DNA of 64,000 nt from CAVPNY01 sp963706905 (lineage in GTDB: Bacteria; Chloroflexota; Anaerolineae; Anaerolineales; UBA4823), in the NCBI GenBank assembly GCA_963706905.1, contig CAVPNY010000012.1, positions 620,001 to 684,000 of the forward strand, in the 5' to 3' direction. Position numbers and translations under genes: made by a program. Of the stretch, positions 19,113 through 28,212 are shown piece by piece. Within the stretch, counting starts at the first letter, position 1; each line of letters begins with the position of its first letter. The notes beneath the pieces were generated by a model. The model ran no database searches. It was not told the DNA's origin and saw only the letters and a program-made list of their open reading frames with translations.

Positions 19113-19306
19113 GGATCGGCGACTGGTGGCTTGTTGTCCGGCTATCAACAACCTGAGAGTTATTGTATCCGACGCGAATACCACTTGGATGGCAGCACTT
19201 TTCGACGAGTATTAACCCGACGCCGGCGAACATAATAGATACGCCGACCACCGATCCTAGGCGCTTTCGATTCTAACACAAACGGATTAAGCCCGTTAGC
19301 AGGATC

Positions 19307-19327
19307 GAGAGTATCATGAATACTCTC
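19307..19327. promoter_or_regulatory. 21-bp palindrome in a divergent intergenic region, candidate operator
   Basis: Two perfect 8-base arms (GAGAGTAT and ATACTCTC) flank the 5-base centre CATGA. The site lies between the minus-strand hydroxylase/F420 run and the plus-strand MOSC gene, where an operator could control both. A TATAAT at 19364-19369 lies on the MOSC side, without a good -35 box. Binding by a regulator is inference; a short RNA hairpin is the alternative. Confidence 0.5.
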
Positions 19328-19447
19328 TAAGCAATCTTTATCCTAAATTCGGACAATTTCACTTATAATCCTGGAATGCTTTGATATATCCGTTCGCGGC
19401 TTGTCCCTCCTCGGCTCAACCGAGTTTCAATGTGGAAAGGGATTGAA

Positions 19448-19927
19448 ATGTGGAAAGGTGAGGTTGTTGGTATCTTTATCCGGTCAGTTGAAAGCCATCC
19501 GACCCAAGAAGTGGATCGTGTTCGTGCGGTTCCATGCAGGGGATTGGAGGGCGATTACTTCTATACACAGATAACCGACCAAGCGAGTCAATTGGGGTCT
19601 GACCAAGAAATTACACTGATCGAGATCGAATCGCTTGAATCAGTCTATCGTGAGTACGATGTTGCCCTCACAATGGGTGAGAGCCGACGGAATATAATCA
19701 CTCGCCATGTTCCCTTGAATAATTTGGTAGGCAAGCAATTTAAGATAGGCGAAGTCACCTTACAAGGAATCCGTCTGTGTGAACCCTGTTCCCATTTGGC
19801 CGAACTAACCCAAAAGAAAGTCTTACCATCTCTTGTCCACCGGGGTGGATTACGTGCCAAAATTCTAAACGAGGGAACTCTTCAGACAGGTGATCCCGTC
19901 TTACCGATTGAGCACGCTTTAGATTAA
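19448..19927 (+). CDS. MOSC-domain protein
   Basis: MOSC domains bind the molybdenum cofactor or act in sulfur transfer to it. The protein has GLEGDYFY, the segment LVGKQFKIGEVTLQG, and RLCEPCSHL with the conserved Cys that is followed here by a second Cys. HRGGLRAKIL near the end is also family-typical. The ATG at 19448 was chosen because a GGAAAGGG ribosome binding site precedes it; the in-frame ATG at 19430 has none. It is divergent from the Mo-hydroxylase genes, which supports a role in maturing their cofactor. Confidence 0.88.
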   Translation: MWKGEVVGIFIRSVESHPTQEVDRVRAVPCRGLEGDYFYTQITDQASQLGSDQEITLIEIESLESVYREYDVALTMGESRRNIITRHVPLNNLVGKQFKIGEVTLQGIRLCEPCSHLAELTQKKVLPSLVHRGGLRAKILNEGTLQTGDPVLPIEHALD

Positions 19928-19938
19928 GGAGGTGTCCG

Positions 19939-20628
19939 ATGCATAGTCTGCTAGACTATCTTGCTCGACTCCATCGTTTCTTCAGCAACCAATTGCTTTA
20001 CCCAATCGTTCTGTCAACATTCCTGGCTATCGCATTATTTTCCGCGCGGGTCATCCAAAGCCAAGCATTTACGTATAAAAATTTAGTCTGGAATTTGTTT
20101 CTGGCCTGGCTGCCTTTCATCTTCAGCTTAACCGCAGCGGCGCTGCATGCTTTAGCTCCCAAGCACTGGTGGCTGTTAATATTTCCGGGCGTTTTGTGGT
20201 TAATATTCTTCCCCAATGCGCCTTATATCCTTACTGATTTCTTGCACCTGACAGACAGACCTTTTGTGCCCCTGTGGTATGACATCTTACTCTTGGCAAC
20301 TTTTGCCTGGACCGGATGTTTCTTAGCAATCGCCTCGCTAAGAACCATGCAAATCCTAGTAAAGAAATATTTAGGTTGGTTCTTGAGTTGGGTATTTGCA
20401 GTTTCTGCCCTGGCAGTTGGAGGTTTAGGCATCTATCTAGGTCGCTTCTCACGCTGGAATTCCTGGGATCTTTTTCTCCAACCCCAAGGGATCATATATG
20501 AGGTAGTAATTCGAGTATTGAATCCGCTCAGTAACCTGCGCTTTTTTGGATTCACCATTTTATTTACGGCATTCCTGGTAATATGCTACTTGACCTTCAT
20601 CTCCGTCCGTCCCATCCAGGAACAATGA
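19939..20628 (+). CDS. DUF1361 integral membrane protein
   Basis: The 229-residue hydrophobic protein has about six or seven membrane segments. The polar signature WLIFFPNAPYILTDFLHL and WYDILLLATFAWTG identify it as a DUF1361 protein. The function of this family is unknown. A GGAGGTG ribosome binding site lies just before the ATG, 11 bases after the MOSC stop, so the two genes are probably co-transcribed. Confidence 0.88.
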   Translation: MHSLLDYLARLHRFFSNQLLYPIVLSTFLAIALFSARVIQSQAFTYKNLVWNLFLAWLPFIFSLTAAALHALAPKHWWLLIFPGVLWLIFFPNAPYILTDFLHLTDRPFVPLWYDILLLATFAWTGCFLAIASLRTMQILVKKYLGWFLSWVFAVSALAVGGLGIYLGRFSRWNSWDLFLQPQGIIYEVVIRVLNPLSNLRFFGFTILFTAFLVICYLTFISVRPIQEQ

Positions 20629-20681
20629 GTTTAAGCCTGGTGTCAATACAACCTAGATCCAATATAGTATGAGGAAAAACA

Positions 20682-22058
20682 ATGAGCGAATCTAGAACAT
20701 CAGCCCTAAAATATGCGCAGGATCACCGAGAACGTTTCTTGGAAGAGTTCAAGGATTTTGTTAGCATCGCATCTATCTCGACCGATCCCAAAAATAAACC
20801 GGAAATTGGAAAAGCCGCCGAATGGATCGCTGACAAAATGGATGGATTAGGATTGACAAATGTGAAGATCTTCCCAACACAGGGGCATCCTGTTGTTTTC
20901 GGGGAATTCCTGACGACCCCTCCGAATTCGAATACTGTTTTGGTTTATGGTCATTATGATGTTCAGCCTCCAGAACCATTGGAACTATGGCAAAGCGGAC
21001 CGTTTACACCAGAACAACGCGGGGAAAACATGTATGCGCGTGGGGCTGCAGACATGAAGGGGCAGGTTCTTGCCAGCTTGAACGCTCTAGAGGCAGTTAT
21101 TCGGACAGGCAAATTACTTGTCAATCTAAAATTCCTGATCGAGGGTGAGGAAGAGATTGGCTCACCTAACCTGGAGAAATTCATCATCGAACATCAGGAT
21201 TTATTGGCTTGCGACGTCGCACTAAATCCGGATACCGGAATGCTAGCCCCAGACCTACCCACCATTACTTATGCCCTAAGAGGACTAGCTTATTTCGAGC
21301 TGTGTGTCTATGGCCCAAAACAGGATCTTCATTCCGGTCAGTACGGTGGCGTGATCCTTAACCCGGCGCAAGCTTTATGCGAGCTCATCGCTGGAATGCA
21401 CGATGCACATGGCCGAGTCACTTTGCCTGGTTTTTATGCCAGGGTGCGTCCATTAGATGCCGAAGAGCGAGCAGAGTTAGCACGCCTCCCAACGGATGAA
21501 TCTTTCTATCTGGAACAAACTGGCTCTCCAGCTCTATGGGGTGAGACGGGCTATTCACCTACGGAACAGGTAGGCGCGCGGCCTACCTTGGAAGTGAACG
21601 GCTTGTGCTCCGGTTTTACTGGAGAGGGTGCTAAGACTGTCCTCCCAGCCTGGGCAATGGTAAAAATATCGACTCGCCTGGTTCCTGATCAAGATCCGGA
21701 CGAGGTTTACATTCAACTTTCTAATTACTTGAAGACCAACGCCCCCAAGACTATCCGGTATGAATTGACCCAAATTGTGGGCAGCCGTGCCTCGATCTCA
21801 GACCGTACATCAAGAGGTGTGAGAGCGCTTGAGGATGCGATGGAAACAGTCTGGGGAGAAAGACCTCTCTTCCGTCGGGAGGGAGGCAGCGTCCCTGTGG
21901 TTAACTTATTTAAGAATATTCTCGGTGTTGAATCGGTTAATACTGGATTTTCCTTGCCAGACGATAATCTCCATGCCCCAAATGAGAAACAACACCTCCC
22001 AACCTGGTATCGCGGGATTGATACGTTCATTCACTTTTATCTAAATCTAGGCGGTTAA
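20682..22058 (+). CDS. M20-family metallopeptidase (dipeptidase)
   Basis: This cytoplasmic zinc peptidase of the M20 family has 458 residues. Metal-binding motifs are YGHYDVQPPEPLELW, ARGAADMKGQ and LIEGEEEIGSPNLE, with the dimerisation domain in between (DLHSGQYGG). The C-terminal ligand segment is DDNLHAPNEKQH. This pattern is that of the carnosinase-like dipeptidases common in Chloroflexota. The ribosome binding site GAGGA lies eight bases upstream. It follows the DUF1361 gene by about 50 bases. Confidence 0.93.
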   Translation: MSESRTSALKYAQDHRERFLEEFKDFVSIASISTDPKNKPEIGKAAEWIADKMDGLGLTNVKIFPTQGHPVVFGEFLTTPPNSNTVLVYGHYDVQPPEPLELWQSGPFTPEQRGENMYARGAADMKGQVLASLNALEAVIRTGKLLVNLKFLIEGEEEIGSPNLEKFIIEHQDLLACDVALNPDTGMLAPDLPTITYALRGLAYFELCVYGPKQDLHSGQYGGVILNPAQALCELIAGMHDAHGRVTLPGFYARVRPLDAEERAELARLPTDESFYLEQTGSPALWGETGYSPTEQVGARPTLEVNGLCSGFTGEGAKTVLPAWAMVKISTRLVPDQDPDEVYIQLSNYLKTNAPKTIRYELTQIVGSRASISDRTSRGVRALEDAMETVWGERPLFRREGGSVPVVNLFKNILGVESVNTGFSLPDDNLHAPNEKQHLPTWYRGIDTFIHFYLNLGG

Positions 22059-22088
22059 AACCAATTTGAAGCAATCGAGTATTTTCCA

Positions 22089-22976
22089 ATGGAAAAATTA
22101 AAATTACCAACTTATGGCGGTCAGGCGGTTATTGAAGGTGTAATGATGCGCGGTAAACAGAATGCTGCCATCGCGATGCGTGCCCCAGATGAATCAATTG
22201 TTATCCACCAAGAGGAATTAGGTGAAATATATCGAAGCCGTTTACTCAATATCCCCTTCTTACGCGGCATGATTATGCTTTGGGATGCACTTGGCATGGG
22301 ATTACGCGCGCTGACCATATCAGCGAACACTCAAACAGGAGAAGATGAGCAGATCGAAGGACCGCAACTTATCCTGACATTGGTTGTTTCACTGGCTTTT
22401 GCACTAGGTCTCTTTTTTTTATTGCCAGCCCTGGCCGGCCATTTGTTTTCCTTGCTACCTTTTGAGGCTTCTGCCTGGGTCGGCAATCTGGTAGAAGGAT
22501 TACTCCGCCTAGTCATTTTGATTGGTTATATCTGGTTAGTGGGCAGGGTCCCCGATATACAGCGAGTGTTTGCATACCATGGGGCTGAACATAAAACAAT
22601 CAATGCCTTCGAAGCCGGAGCAGACCTGACTCCGGAAACTGTGTCTAAATATTCATTGGAACACCCTCGATGTGGCACAGCATTTCTGCTGACTTTAGTG
22701 GTACTCTCGGTAATATTTTTCACCCTGTTAGGACCACTTCCTCTTGGCTTGCGCCTGGTCAGTCGGATTGTGCTCATCCCGATCATGGCTGGCATTGCTT
22801 ACGAGTATATCCGTTGGTCAGCCAATCACCTTGATTGGTCTCTTGTAAAAGTTCTGGTTAAACCGAATCTGGCTCTGCAGCGTTTAACTACTCGTGAACC
22901 TAGTCTGTCTATGCTGGAAGTGTCAATTGCAGCATTTAACGCGATGAAGTCGGGCGAAGAAAGGTTGGCCACATAA
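22089..22976 (+). CDS. DUF1385 membrane protein (YqhQ-like)
   Basis: This 295-residue protein starts with the family signature GGQAVIEGVMMRGK. It has four or five membrane segments from about residue 90 and a conserved YHGAEHKTINAFEAG between them. YqhQ-like proteins are widespread, with no proven role. The later segment HPRCGTAFLL is also conserved in the family. It follows the peptidase gene by 30 bases. Confidence 0.9.
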   Translation: MEKLKLPTYGGQAVIEGVMMRGKQNAAIAMRAPDESIVIHQEELGEIYRSRLLNIPFLRGMIMLWDALGMGLRALTISANTQTGEDEQIEGPQLILTLVVSLAFALGLFFLLPALAGHLFSLLPFEASAWVGNLVEGLLRLVILIGYIWLVGRVPDIQRVFAYHGAEHKTINAFEAGADLTPETVSKYSLEHPRCGTAFLLTLVVLSVIFFTLLGPLPLGLRLVSRIVLIPIMAGIAYEYIRWSANHLDWSLVKVLVKPNLALQRLTTREPSLSMLEVSIAAFNAMKSGEERLAT

Positions 22977-22990
22977 GTAATCAAATTCAA

Positions 22991-23410
22991 TCATTCACCC
23001 ACAAGTTGGATCACAAGATCCCTTTTCCTTGAGCGGTTATCAAAATCGATTAGGATAATTTGTTGCCACGTGCCTAATGTTAACCGCTTGTTCACAACTG
23101 GCACGGTGAATGAAGCGCCGATCAGAGAAGCTCTGACGTGGCTATGACCGTTACCATCTCCCCAGCGAGCGTTATGCGAGTAATGTCGCTCAGGATCAAC
23201 AATTTCATCGAACAAACGCCTCAGGTCACTCAGGCACCCCGATTCAAACTCGATAGTCGTCAATCCACTGGTTGAGGAGGGGGTAAAGATTGTGGCCACC
23301 CCATCACTCACGCCACTTTCAAAAACAGCTTTTGCCACCGGATCGGTAATATCCACTATGTCAGCATTCCCGCGAGTACTGACTTGGATCGACATTGTTT
23401 TGACCGTCAT
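22991..23410 (-). CDS. yjbQ: YjbQ/UPF0047 family protein (secondary thiamine-phosphate synthase type)
   Basis: This 139-residue protein has the complete UPF0047 pattern: ATIFTPSSTSGLTTIE, a GHSHVRASLIG segment with the conserved His pair, and LGTWQQIILIDFDNR near the end. E. coli YjbQ has weak thiamine-phosphate synthase activity; the true role is unclear. The ATG at 23410 follows an AGGAG by five bases and was preferred to one at 23425. It is convergent with the DUF1385 gene and far from the thiamine locus at 53 kb. Confidence 0.93.
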   Translation of the reverse strand: MTVKTMSIQVSTRGNADIVDITDPVAKAVFESGVSDGVATIFTPSSTSGLTTIEFESGCLSDLRRLFDEIVDPERHYSHNARWGDGNGHSHVRASLIGASFTVPVVNKRLTLGTWQQIILIDFDNRSRKRDLVIQLVGE

Positions 23411-23590
23411 GCTAGCTCCTTCCATGAATTAATTAAATCTTGAATCCAACGGGATGAAAAGCGGAAAATTTGGGTTTTGATTACCATGAATACCTGATAT
23501 ATTCAATATATGATGTTCGACCAAGTCGCCAAGAGCTCATTGATTATACTTACAAGGCCATAAAAATTCTGTCTTTTACACCAATGGAAA

Positions 23591-24460
23591 ATGAATCAAC
23601 TCATTCTTTATAAGATATTATCCTCGGTGGGACTCATCCTTGGTAACTTGCTTCCCCAGTCCTCCGGGTGGACGAATGTGCAGCTTTCTTCTTTCTATAG
23701 CGAATCCCGCAATCGGGAGATTAATTTTGCAATTTATACCCCACCAGGCTACGAATTTGGGGATCAATCTTACCCAGTCCTATATTTTTTGCATGGAGTC
23801 GGGAGCGGATACCTGTTGTATTGGGTAGCGATCAGCGAGGCAATCCCAGAAGCCCACGGGGATGCAGGCGCCTGGCTTAATAATCTTATAAACGCAGGGA
23901 CGATCCCTCCAATGATTATTGTCACACCCGACGATGCAGATGGAGCTTGGGGCGAAACAAATGAGACGATGATTACTCAAGAGCTTACCACCTATATTGA
24001 TTTAAACTGGAGAACCATCCCGAATCGCACAGGCCGAGCTATTGAAGGATTCTCAATGGGAGCCATGGGCGCCAGCAGATACGCCGCCCGTAACTCAGAT
24101 TTGTTTTGTTCTTCGATAATCATGTCTCTACCAGATGCTGATTCTCAGATCAACTTCTGGCAGGAAAACCGCCAACAAATCATTGATGATCAACTAATGA
24201 CCCGCCTAATCGTTGGCGAAGAAGATGGTTGCTGTTATGACTTAACAATTCAGTTTCACAATGACTTGCTCTCAATTGAGATTCCTCACGAATTTGAGAC
24301 CTACCCCAATATTATCCATTACGTCGGTGACTTATATAACCAAGCTGGGGTTGAAGGTCTCCAATTTCACGCTTATTGCTTCGAAAACGCTAATCCTCCC
24401 CCTCCTGCTTTGAACAATGTGTTTCTACCAACCATTCATCGCCGCTATCGACCCGAATAA
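23591..24460 (+). CDS. Secreted esterase (esterase D / feruloyl-esterase-like alpha/beta hydrolase)
   Basis: The 289-residue protein has a short hydrophobic N-terminus, then an alpha/beta-hydrolase domain. The family start YPVLYFLHGVGS is followed by the nucleophile elbow GFSMGAMGASRYA. A later RLIVGEEDGC and the region around HYVGDLYNQ could supply the acid and His. A C-terminal tail ends in VFLPTIHRRYRPE, which resembles the short F/Y-L-P tails I know from exported Anaerolineae proteins. The region 23426-23590 before it shows no clear promoter. Confidence 0.82.
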   Translation: MNQLILYKILSSVGLILGNLLPQSSGWTNVQLSSFYSESRNREINFAIYTPPGYEFGDQSYPVLYFLHGVGSGYLLYWVAISEAIPEAHGDAGAWLNNLINAGTIPPMIIVTPDDADGAWGETNETMITQELTTYIDLNWRTIPNRTGRAIEGFSMGAMGASRYAARNSDLFCSSIIMSLPDADSQINFWQENRQQIIDDQLMTRLIVGEEDGCCYDLTIQFHNDLLSIEIPHEFETYPNIIHYVGDLYNQAGVEGLQFHAYCFENANPPPPALNNVFLPTIHRRYRPE

Positions 24461-24480
24461 CCTATTATTGGAGTACAGTT

Positions 24481-24915
24481 ATGTCAACCGAATCTTCAGA
24501 TTTTACAGGGCTGACCATCCTGGGTCAAAAAGCCCAGCCAAGCAAGGTTCTCGAAGCCTTTCCCAATCGAACTCCGGATCGATTCTACCTGGTCACCCTG
24601 GAAACAGATGAATTCACTTGTTTATGCCCAATCACAGGTCAACCCGATTTTGCTCAGATCCGGGTCGAATATATACCTGATCAGAAAGTTGTTGAATCGA
24701 AATCCTATAAGCTTTACTTATGGTCCTACCGTAACGAGGGCGCTTTTCATGAACATGTTATTAATCAAATCTGCGACGATTTGGTTGAAACCCTGGATCC
24801 CCATTGGTTAAAAGTAAGCGGGATATTTAATATTCGTGGGGGGATCGGTATCACAGTCGAATTTGAGTACACCAAAACACCTGACGCCCGACACCAATGG
24901 AAATCGAAGGAATAA
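24481..24915 (+). CDS. queF: NADPH-dependent 7-cyano-7-deazaguanine reductase QueF (single-domain type)
   Basis: QueF reduces preQ0 to preQ1 in queuosine tRNA modification. The 144-residue protein has the catalytic Cys and Asp in CLCPITGQPDF and the NADPH-motif region ESKSYKLYLWSYRNEGAFHEHV. The short length matches the single-domain B. subtilis type. It overlaps the transporter gene by 19 bases. This pair suggests the cell both makes and imports queuosine precursors. No preQ1 riboswitch was recognised upstream. Confidence 0.95.
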   Translation: MSTESSDFTGLTILGQKAQPSKVLEAFPNRTPDRFYLVTLETDEFTCLCPITGQPDFAQIRVEYIPDQKVVESKSYKLYLWSYRNEGAFHEHVINQICDDLVETLDPHWLKVSGIFNIRGGIGITVEFEYTKTPDARHQWKSKE

Positions 24916-25619
24916 AGCTATTGGAGAAGAAGTTGTACCATTGGTTTCCGTTTGTCACAGCGGTTTTCGTTACAACCCTGGTCATTTCTAATATTATTGC
25001 CGTGAAATTGATCCAGGTTGGCGTACTCATCGTTCCGGCAGCTGTCATTATATTCCCAGTAGCCTATATCTTCGGTGATATTTTGACAGAGGTATATGGA
25101 TATGCCCGTGCTCGCCAGGCGATCTGGATCGGATTCCTGTGCAACCTGCTGGCGGTAATCGCCATATGGATCGGCGGTCTGCTCCCTGCTGCCCCATTCT
25201 GGACGCTTGAAGGCTTCGCGACACCAGAGATGTCTCAACAGGCTTACCAAGCAATACTAGGATTTACACCGCGGCTATTATTGGCCTCGTTCGCAGCTTA
25301 TCTAGTAGGCGAGTTCCTCAATTCCTTTATCCTGGCCAGATTGAAAGTCAGAACAGCTGGTCGCTTGTTGTGGCTGCGAACCATCACCTCCACCCTGGTT
25401 GGACAGGGTGCCGATTCTGTTATATTCATCGTAATTGCGTTTGGAGGTATCTTTCCAACTTCTGTCCTATGGCAAGCGATTGTCTCACAGTGGACGATTA
25501 AAGTCGCCTACGAGATCATTGTTACCCCTTTGACATATCTCATTGTGAACCGATTGAAGCGCGCTGAGCAGGAGGATTTTTTCGATCGGGAAACGGATTT
25601 TAATCCAATCTCCTTATAG
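24897..25619 (+). CDS. Queuosine precursor transporter (YhhQ/VUT family)
   Basis: The 240-residue membrane protein has six predicted membrane segments. The family signature is IFPVAYIFGDILTEVYGYARARQAIWIGF, described by its ends, with LKVRTAGRLLWLRTITSTLVGQGADSVIF farther on. YhhQ-family proteins import preQ0 or preQ1. The start overlaps queF by 19 bases, so the pair is one transcriptional unit, ended by the hairpin at 25627-25651. Confidence 0.9.
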   Translation: MEIEGIKLLEKKLYHWFPFVTAVFVTTLVISNIIAVKLIQVGVLIVPAAVIIFPVAYIFGDILTEVYGYARARQAIWIGFLCNLLAVIAIWIGGLLPAAPFWTLEGFATPEMSQQAYQAILGFTPRLLLASFAAYLVGEFLNSFILARLKVRTAGRLLWLRTITSTLVGQGADSVIFIVIAFGGIFPTSVLWQAIVSQWTIKVAYEIIVTPLTYLIVNRLKRAEQEDFFDRETDFNPISL

Positions 25620-25626
25620 AATATAT

Positions 25627-25651
25627 AAGGGCTGTCACTTTGACAGCCCTT
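25627..25651. terminator. Bidirectional intrinsic terminator between the transporter gene and glnA
   Basis: Perfect 11-base arms (AAGGGCTGTCA and TGACAGCCCTT) enclose a CTT loop. The hairpin lies between convergent genes, 7 bases after one stop and 10 from the other. The U-tract is short on either strand, but the position fits termination of both. Confidence 0.8.
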
Positions 25652-25660
25652 TCGAGGAAA

Positions 25661-26995
25661 CTAAGCAACCTCCAAATATCTCTCTAATTCCCAATCAGTG
25701 ACTTTCATCCGATATTCTTCAACTTCCGCCCACTTTGCTCGTCTGAAACTCTCATAAGAAACAGGACCGAGAGCCTCCTGAAGGACAAGGTCGCCATCCA
25801 GAAGAGTCAAAGCTTCTGCCAGAGAACCAGGTAGCTCACCGATGTTCATCTCACTTCGTTCCTCCGGGGTGAGGTGGTAGATATTGATGTCGTTAAGTGG
25901 ATCAGATAAGGGTGTTTCTTTCTCAATGCCGTCCAACGCTGAAGCCAACATTACCGCAAGAGCCAGATATGGATTGGCTGATGGATCCGGACAGCGCAAT
26001 TCAGCACGCAGGGATTTTTCTCGACCTGCAGTATATCTCGGGATGCGAATAAGCGCCGATCGATTGATCTGAGCCCAACCGACATACACCGGCGCCTCAT
26101 ACCCCGGCACCAGTCGTTTATATGAATTGATAGTGGGCGCGACCACCGCTGAGAATGCCCACGCGTGTGCCAACTGGCCTGCAATAAAGCCGTGGGCTAC
26201 TTTTGAAAGTTTATACTTATCTTTTCCATCAAAAAACAAATTATTCCCTTGAGAGTCAAACAGCGATTGATGACAGTGCATCCCTGAACCATTGATGCCG
26301 AAAATCGGTTTGGGCATGAAGGAAGCAACCAGATCATGTTGGGCAGCGATCGCTTTCACCGTATATTTCATCGTCAAGATATTATCTGCGGTGCGTAACG
26401 CCTCATCGAATTCAAAGTCAATCTCGTGTTGACCCAGGGCAACTTCATGATGGCCCATTTCAACCGTCAAGCCGATCTTGGCAAGCGCGTCCATCAATTC
26501 GGTGCGCACACGCTCAGCTTCGTCACTTGCCGAGAAGTCGAAATATCCACCGACGTCGTTGGGAACTGGGTGAATTGTCGGGCCATTTCGCTTGAAGAGG
26601 AAAAACTCCGGTTCAGGACCCACGTTATAAGTCCACCCACGAGCCTTAACTTGTTCCAAAACACGCTTCAAAGTTCCCCTTGGATCACCCCGAAATGTTC
26701 CACCATCTGGCTGGTAGATATCACAGAAAAGGCGTGCCCGGCGAAAATCTTCGCGGCTCCAAGGAAGCACTGCATAAGTTGCTGGATCAGGTACCAGACG
26801 CATGTCGCTCTCCTGGATGCGGGCGAAACCCTCAACAGAAGAGCCGTCGAACCAAATTCCCTCATTGAGGGCCCTTTCCAACCGATCAATCGGGATGTCC
26901 AGACTTTTCACGGCGCCTGTGACATCCGTAAATTGAAGGGAAATAAACTTTACATCGTCCTCTTTAACCCGGTTGAGGACTTCTTTGTTATCCAT
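25661..26995 (-). CDS. glnA: Glutamine synthetase, type I
   Basis: The enzyme makes glutamine from glutamate, ammonia and ATP. The 444-residue protein has the beta-Grasp start VKFISLQFTDVTG, the FDGSSVEGFARI loop, GPEPEFFLFKR, GINGSGMHCHQSLF and NSYKRLVPGYEAP. The end region RCPDPSANPYLALAVMLASALDGIE has no adenylylation-site tyrosine segment, and the length fits the GSI-alpha type, which is controlled by feedback and repressors instead. A GGAGGT lies before the ATG. A palindrome in the upstream region (27023-27041) may be its operator. Confidence 0.96.
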   Translation of the reverse strand: MDNKEVLNRVKEDDVKFISLQFTDVTGAVKSLDIPIDRLERALNEGIWFDGSSVEGFARIQESDMRLVPDPATYAVLPWSREDFRRARLFCDIYQPDGGTFRGDPRGTLKRVLEQVKARGWTYNVGPEPEFFLFKRNGPTIHPVPNDVGGYFDFSASDEAERVRTELMDALAKIGLTVEMGHHEVALGQHEIDFEFDEALRTADNILTMKYTVKAIAAQHDLVASFMPKPIFGINGSGMHCHQSLFDSQGNNLFFDGKDKYKLSKVAHGFIAGQLAHAWAFSAVVAPTINSYKRLVPGYEAPVYVGWAQINRSALIRIPRYTAGREKSLRAELRCPDPSANPYLALAVMLASALDGIEKETPLSDPLNDINIYHLTPEERSEMNIGELPGSLAEALTLLDGDLVLQEALGPVSYESFRRAKWAEVEEYRMKVTDWELERYLEVA

Positions 26996-27016
26996 AATTA
27001 CCTCCGAGACAATAAA

Positions 27017-27044
27017 ATTCTACCATGCAGGAAATGCATGGCAA
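27017..27044 (-). promoter_or_regulatory. Putative glnA promoter with an overlapping palindrome
   Basis: On the minus strand TTGCCA and TAGAAT are separated by 16 bases, ending about 22 bases from the glnA start codon. Between them lies a perfect inverted repeat, CCATGCA-GGAAA-TGCATGG (27023-27041). An operator in the promoter spacer would block RNA polymerase, which fits repression of glnA in nitrogen excess. The regulator is unknown. Confidence 0.5.
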
Positions 27045-27056
27045 TAAACCACCCGG

Positions 27057-27959
27057 TTAAATGGTTACCACCCCTTCTTTCAAACCATCCCACAAGCGAA
27101 CCAATAATTCTTCTATCCGATTTTTTTCCTTCCTGCTCAGACATGACCAGGGAGCAAAGAAATACAAATCCGTATCCATTTCTACCTGAACCCGGAAGCT
27201 TTTCCCGGCTGGAGTTACACGTAATTTACTCCTACTGCCACCGATAAACTCGCGTTCCCTCAGCTCAGCTATAACATCCAGATAGATCTCTTCTGAATGA
27301 CCACGGTGGTTTAATATATCCAGCAGATCATCCAACGAATCAGCCTCATCTTTCCACAAAAAAGTCAACACTTCCAAGGCCGTTGCTGAGAGGTTTGAAT
27401 TCTGCCAAGCAGCCAGGTGAGCGTCATCCCGATAAGCGTACAGACAAGAGATCGCTTGTTCGGTGAATGGCAGTGGTGGTTCCAGATCCGGCATTAATTT
27501 ATAGCTCAATCGAATCGACCATGTTTCCGGTGGAGGTGGAGTCTCCAAACACACTTTCACCAAGCGATCGAAAAGGAGCGCTAATTCTTTCGATGCTGAC
27601 AAGCTCAAGGGATCAGCATGCTCCATCCCAGCCCTAGCTTCCTCGATGAAACGGTTAATGCTATCATTCCCCTTTATTGTTAATTTAAATATACCTGGCG
27701 AAACTTCTTCAAGATAATTTTTAGCCGCGGCGGCTTTTAATCGGCTAAGGTATTGCTCTGCTGAAGTATACGGGCCGCGAACCATCAAGTGTGCCGGGGA
27801 GGTATATTCAGGCTCAAAAGTTCGGGCTGCTATCAGCAACCCCCAACTACGGGCGTCCAGGCCGCTGGTCTGAATGATAGGTTCAACCGCGGGTTCATAG
27901 CAAGACCTGAGTAATTTCAAGGCTTCTCTTGTCAAACTCCAGAGCGATTCATTTTCCAT
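27057..27959 (-). CDS. Hypothetical winged-helix (MarR-like) protein
   Basis: I do not recognise a named family with certainty. The 300-residue protein appears to have two winged-helix-like regions: about 15-110, with TSPAHLMVRGPYTSAEQYLSRLKAA as a possible recognition region, and about 195-270, with a LSATALEVLTFLWKDEADSLDDLL pattern. There is no membrane segment or signal peptide. It lies about 60 bases upstream of glnA on the same strand, with a palindrome between them, so it could be a regulator. The region 27960-28212 upstream of it shows nothing I can identify. Confidence 0.55.
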   Translation of the reverse strand: MENESLWSLTREALKLLRSCYEPAVEPIIQTSGLDARSWGLLIAARTFEPEYTSPAHLMVRGPYTSAEQYLSRLKAAAAKNYLEEVSPGIFKLTIKGNDSINRFIEEARAGMEHADPLSLSASKELALLFDRLVKVCLETPPPPETWSIRLSYKLMPDLEPPLPFTEQAISCLYAYRDDAHLAAWQNSNLSATALEVLTFLWKDEADSLDDLLDILNHRGHSEEIYLDVIAELREREFIGGSRSKLRVTPAGKSFRVQVEMDTDLYFFAPWSCLSRKEKNRIEELLVRLWDGLKEGVVTI

Positions 27960-28212
27960 ACCAAGTTTTCTCCTAAGAAACCATCGTAAACTACAATGTC
28001 TTTTTCAGCCTTTCTATTGTTGAATGACCTGTAATCCCTATCGAATACGGGTATCCATCTCACAGGATCGCAACTCAGGAAAATTATTACGACTATACCA
28101 GAAAAAATAAAAACAGTGTGGTAGATCTCACGCCGCTGAGACAAAAATAAATAGCATAGAATATCAGTGGATTGTTCAAACAAGACGGTTCTGGAAATGG
28201 TTGAGCAAGGAT

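Noticed and set aside
26426..27247. A 273-codon open frame antisense to glnA
   Set aside because: It lies across glnA, whose family match is unambiguous. The antisense product shows no motif and no ribosome binding site.
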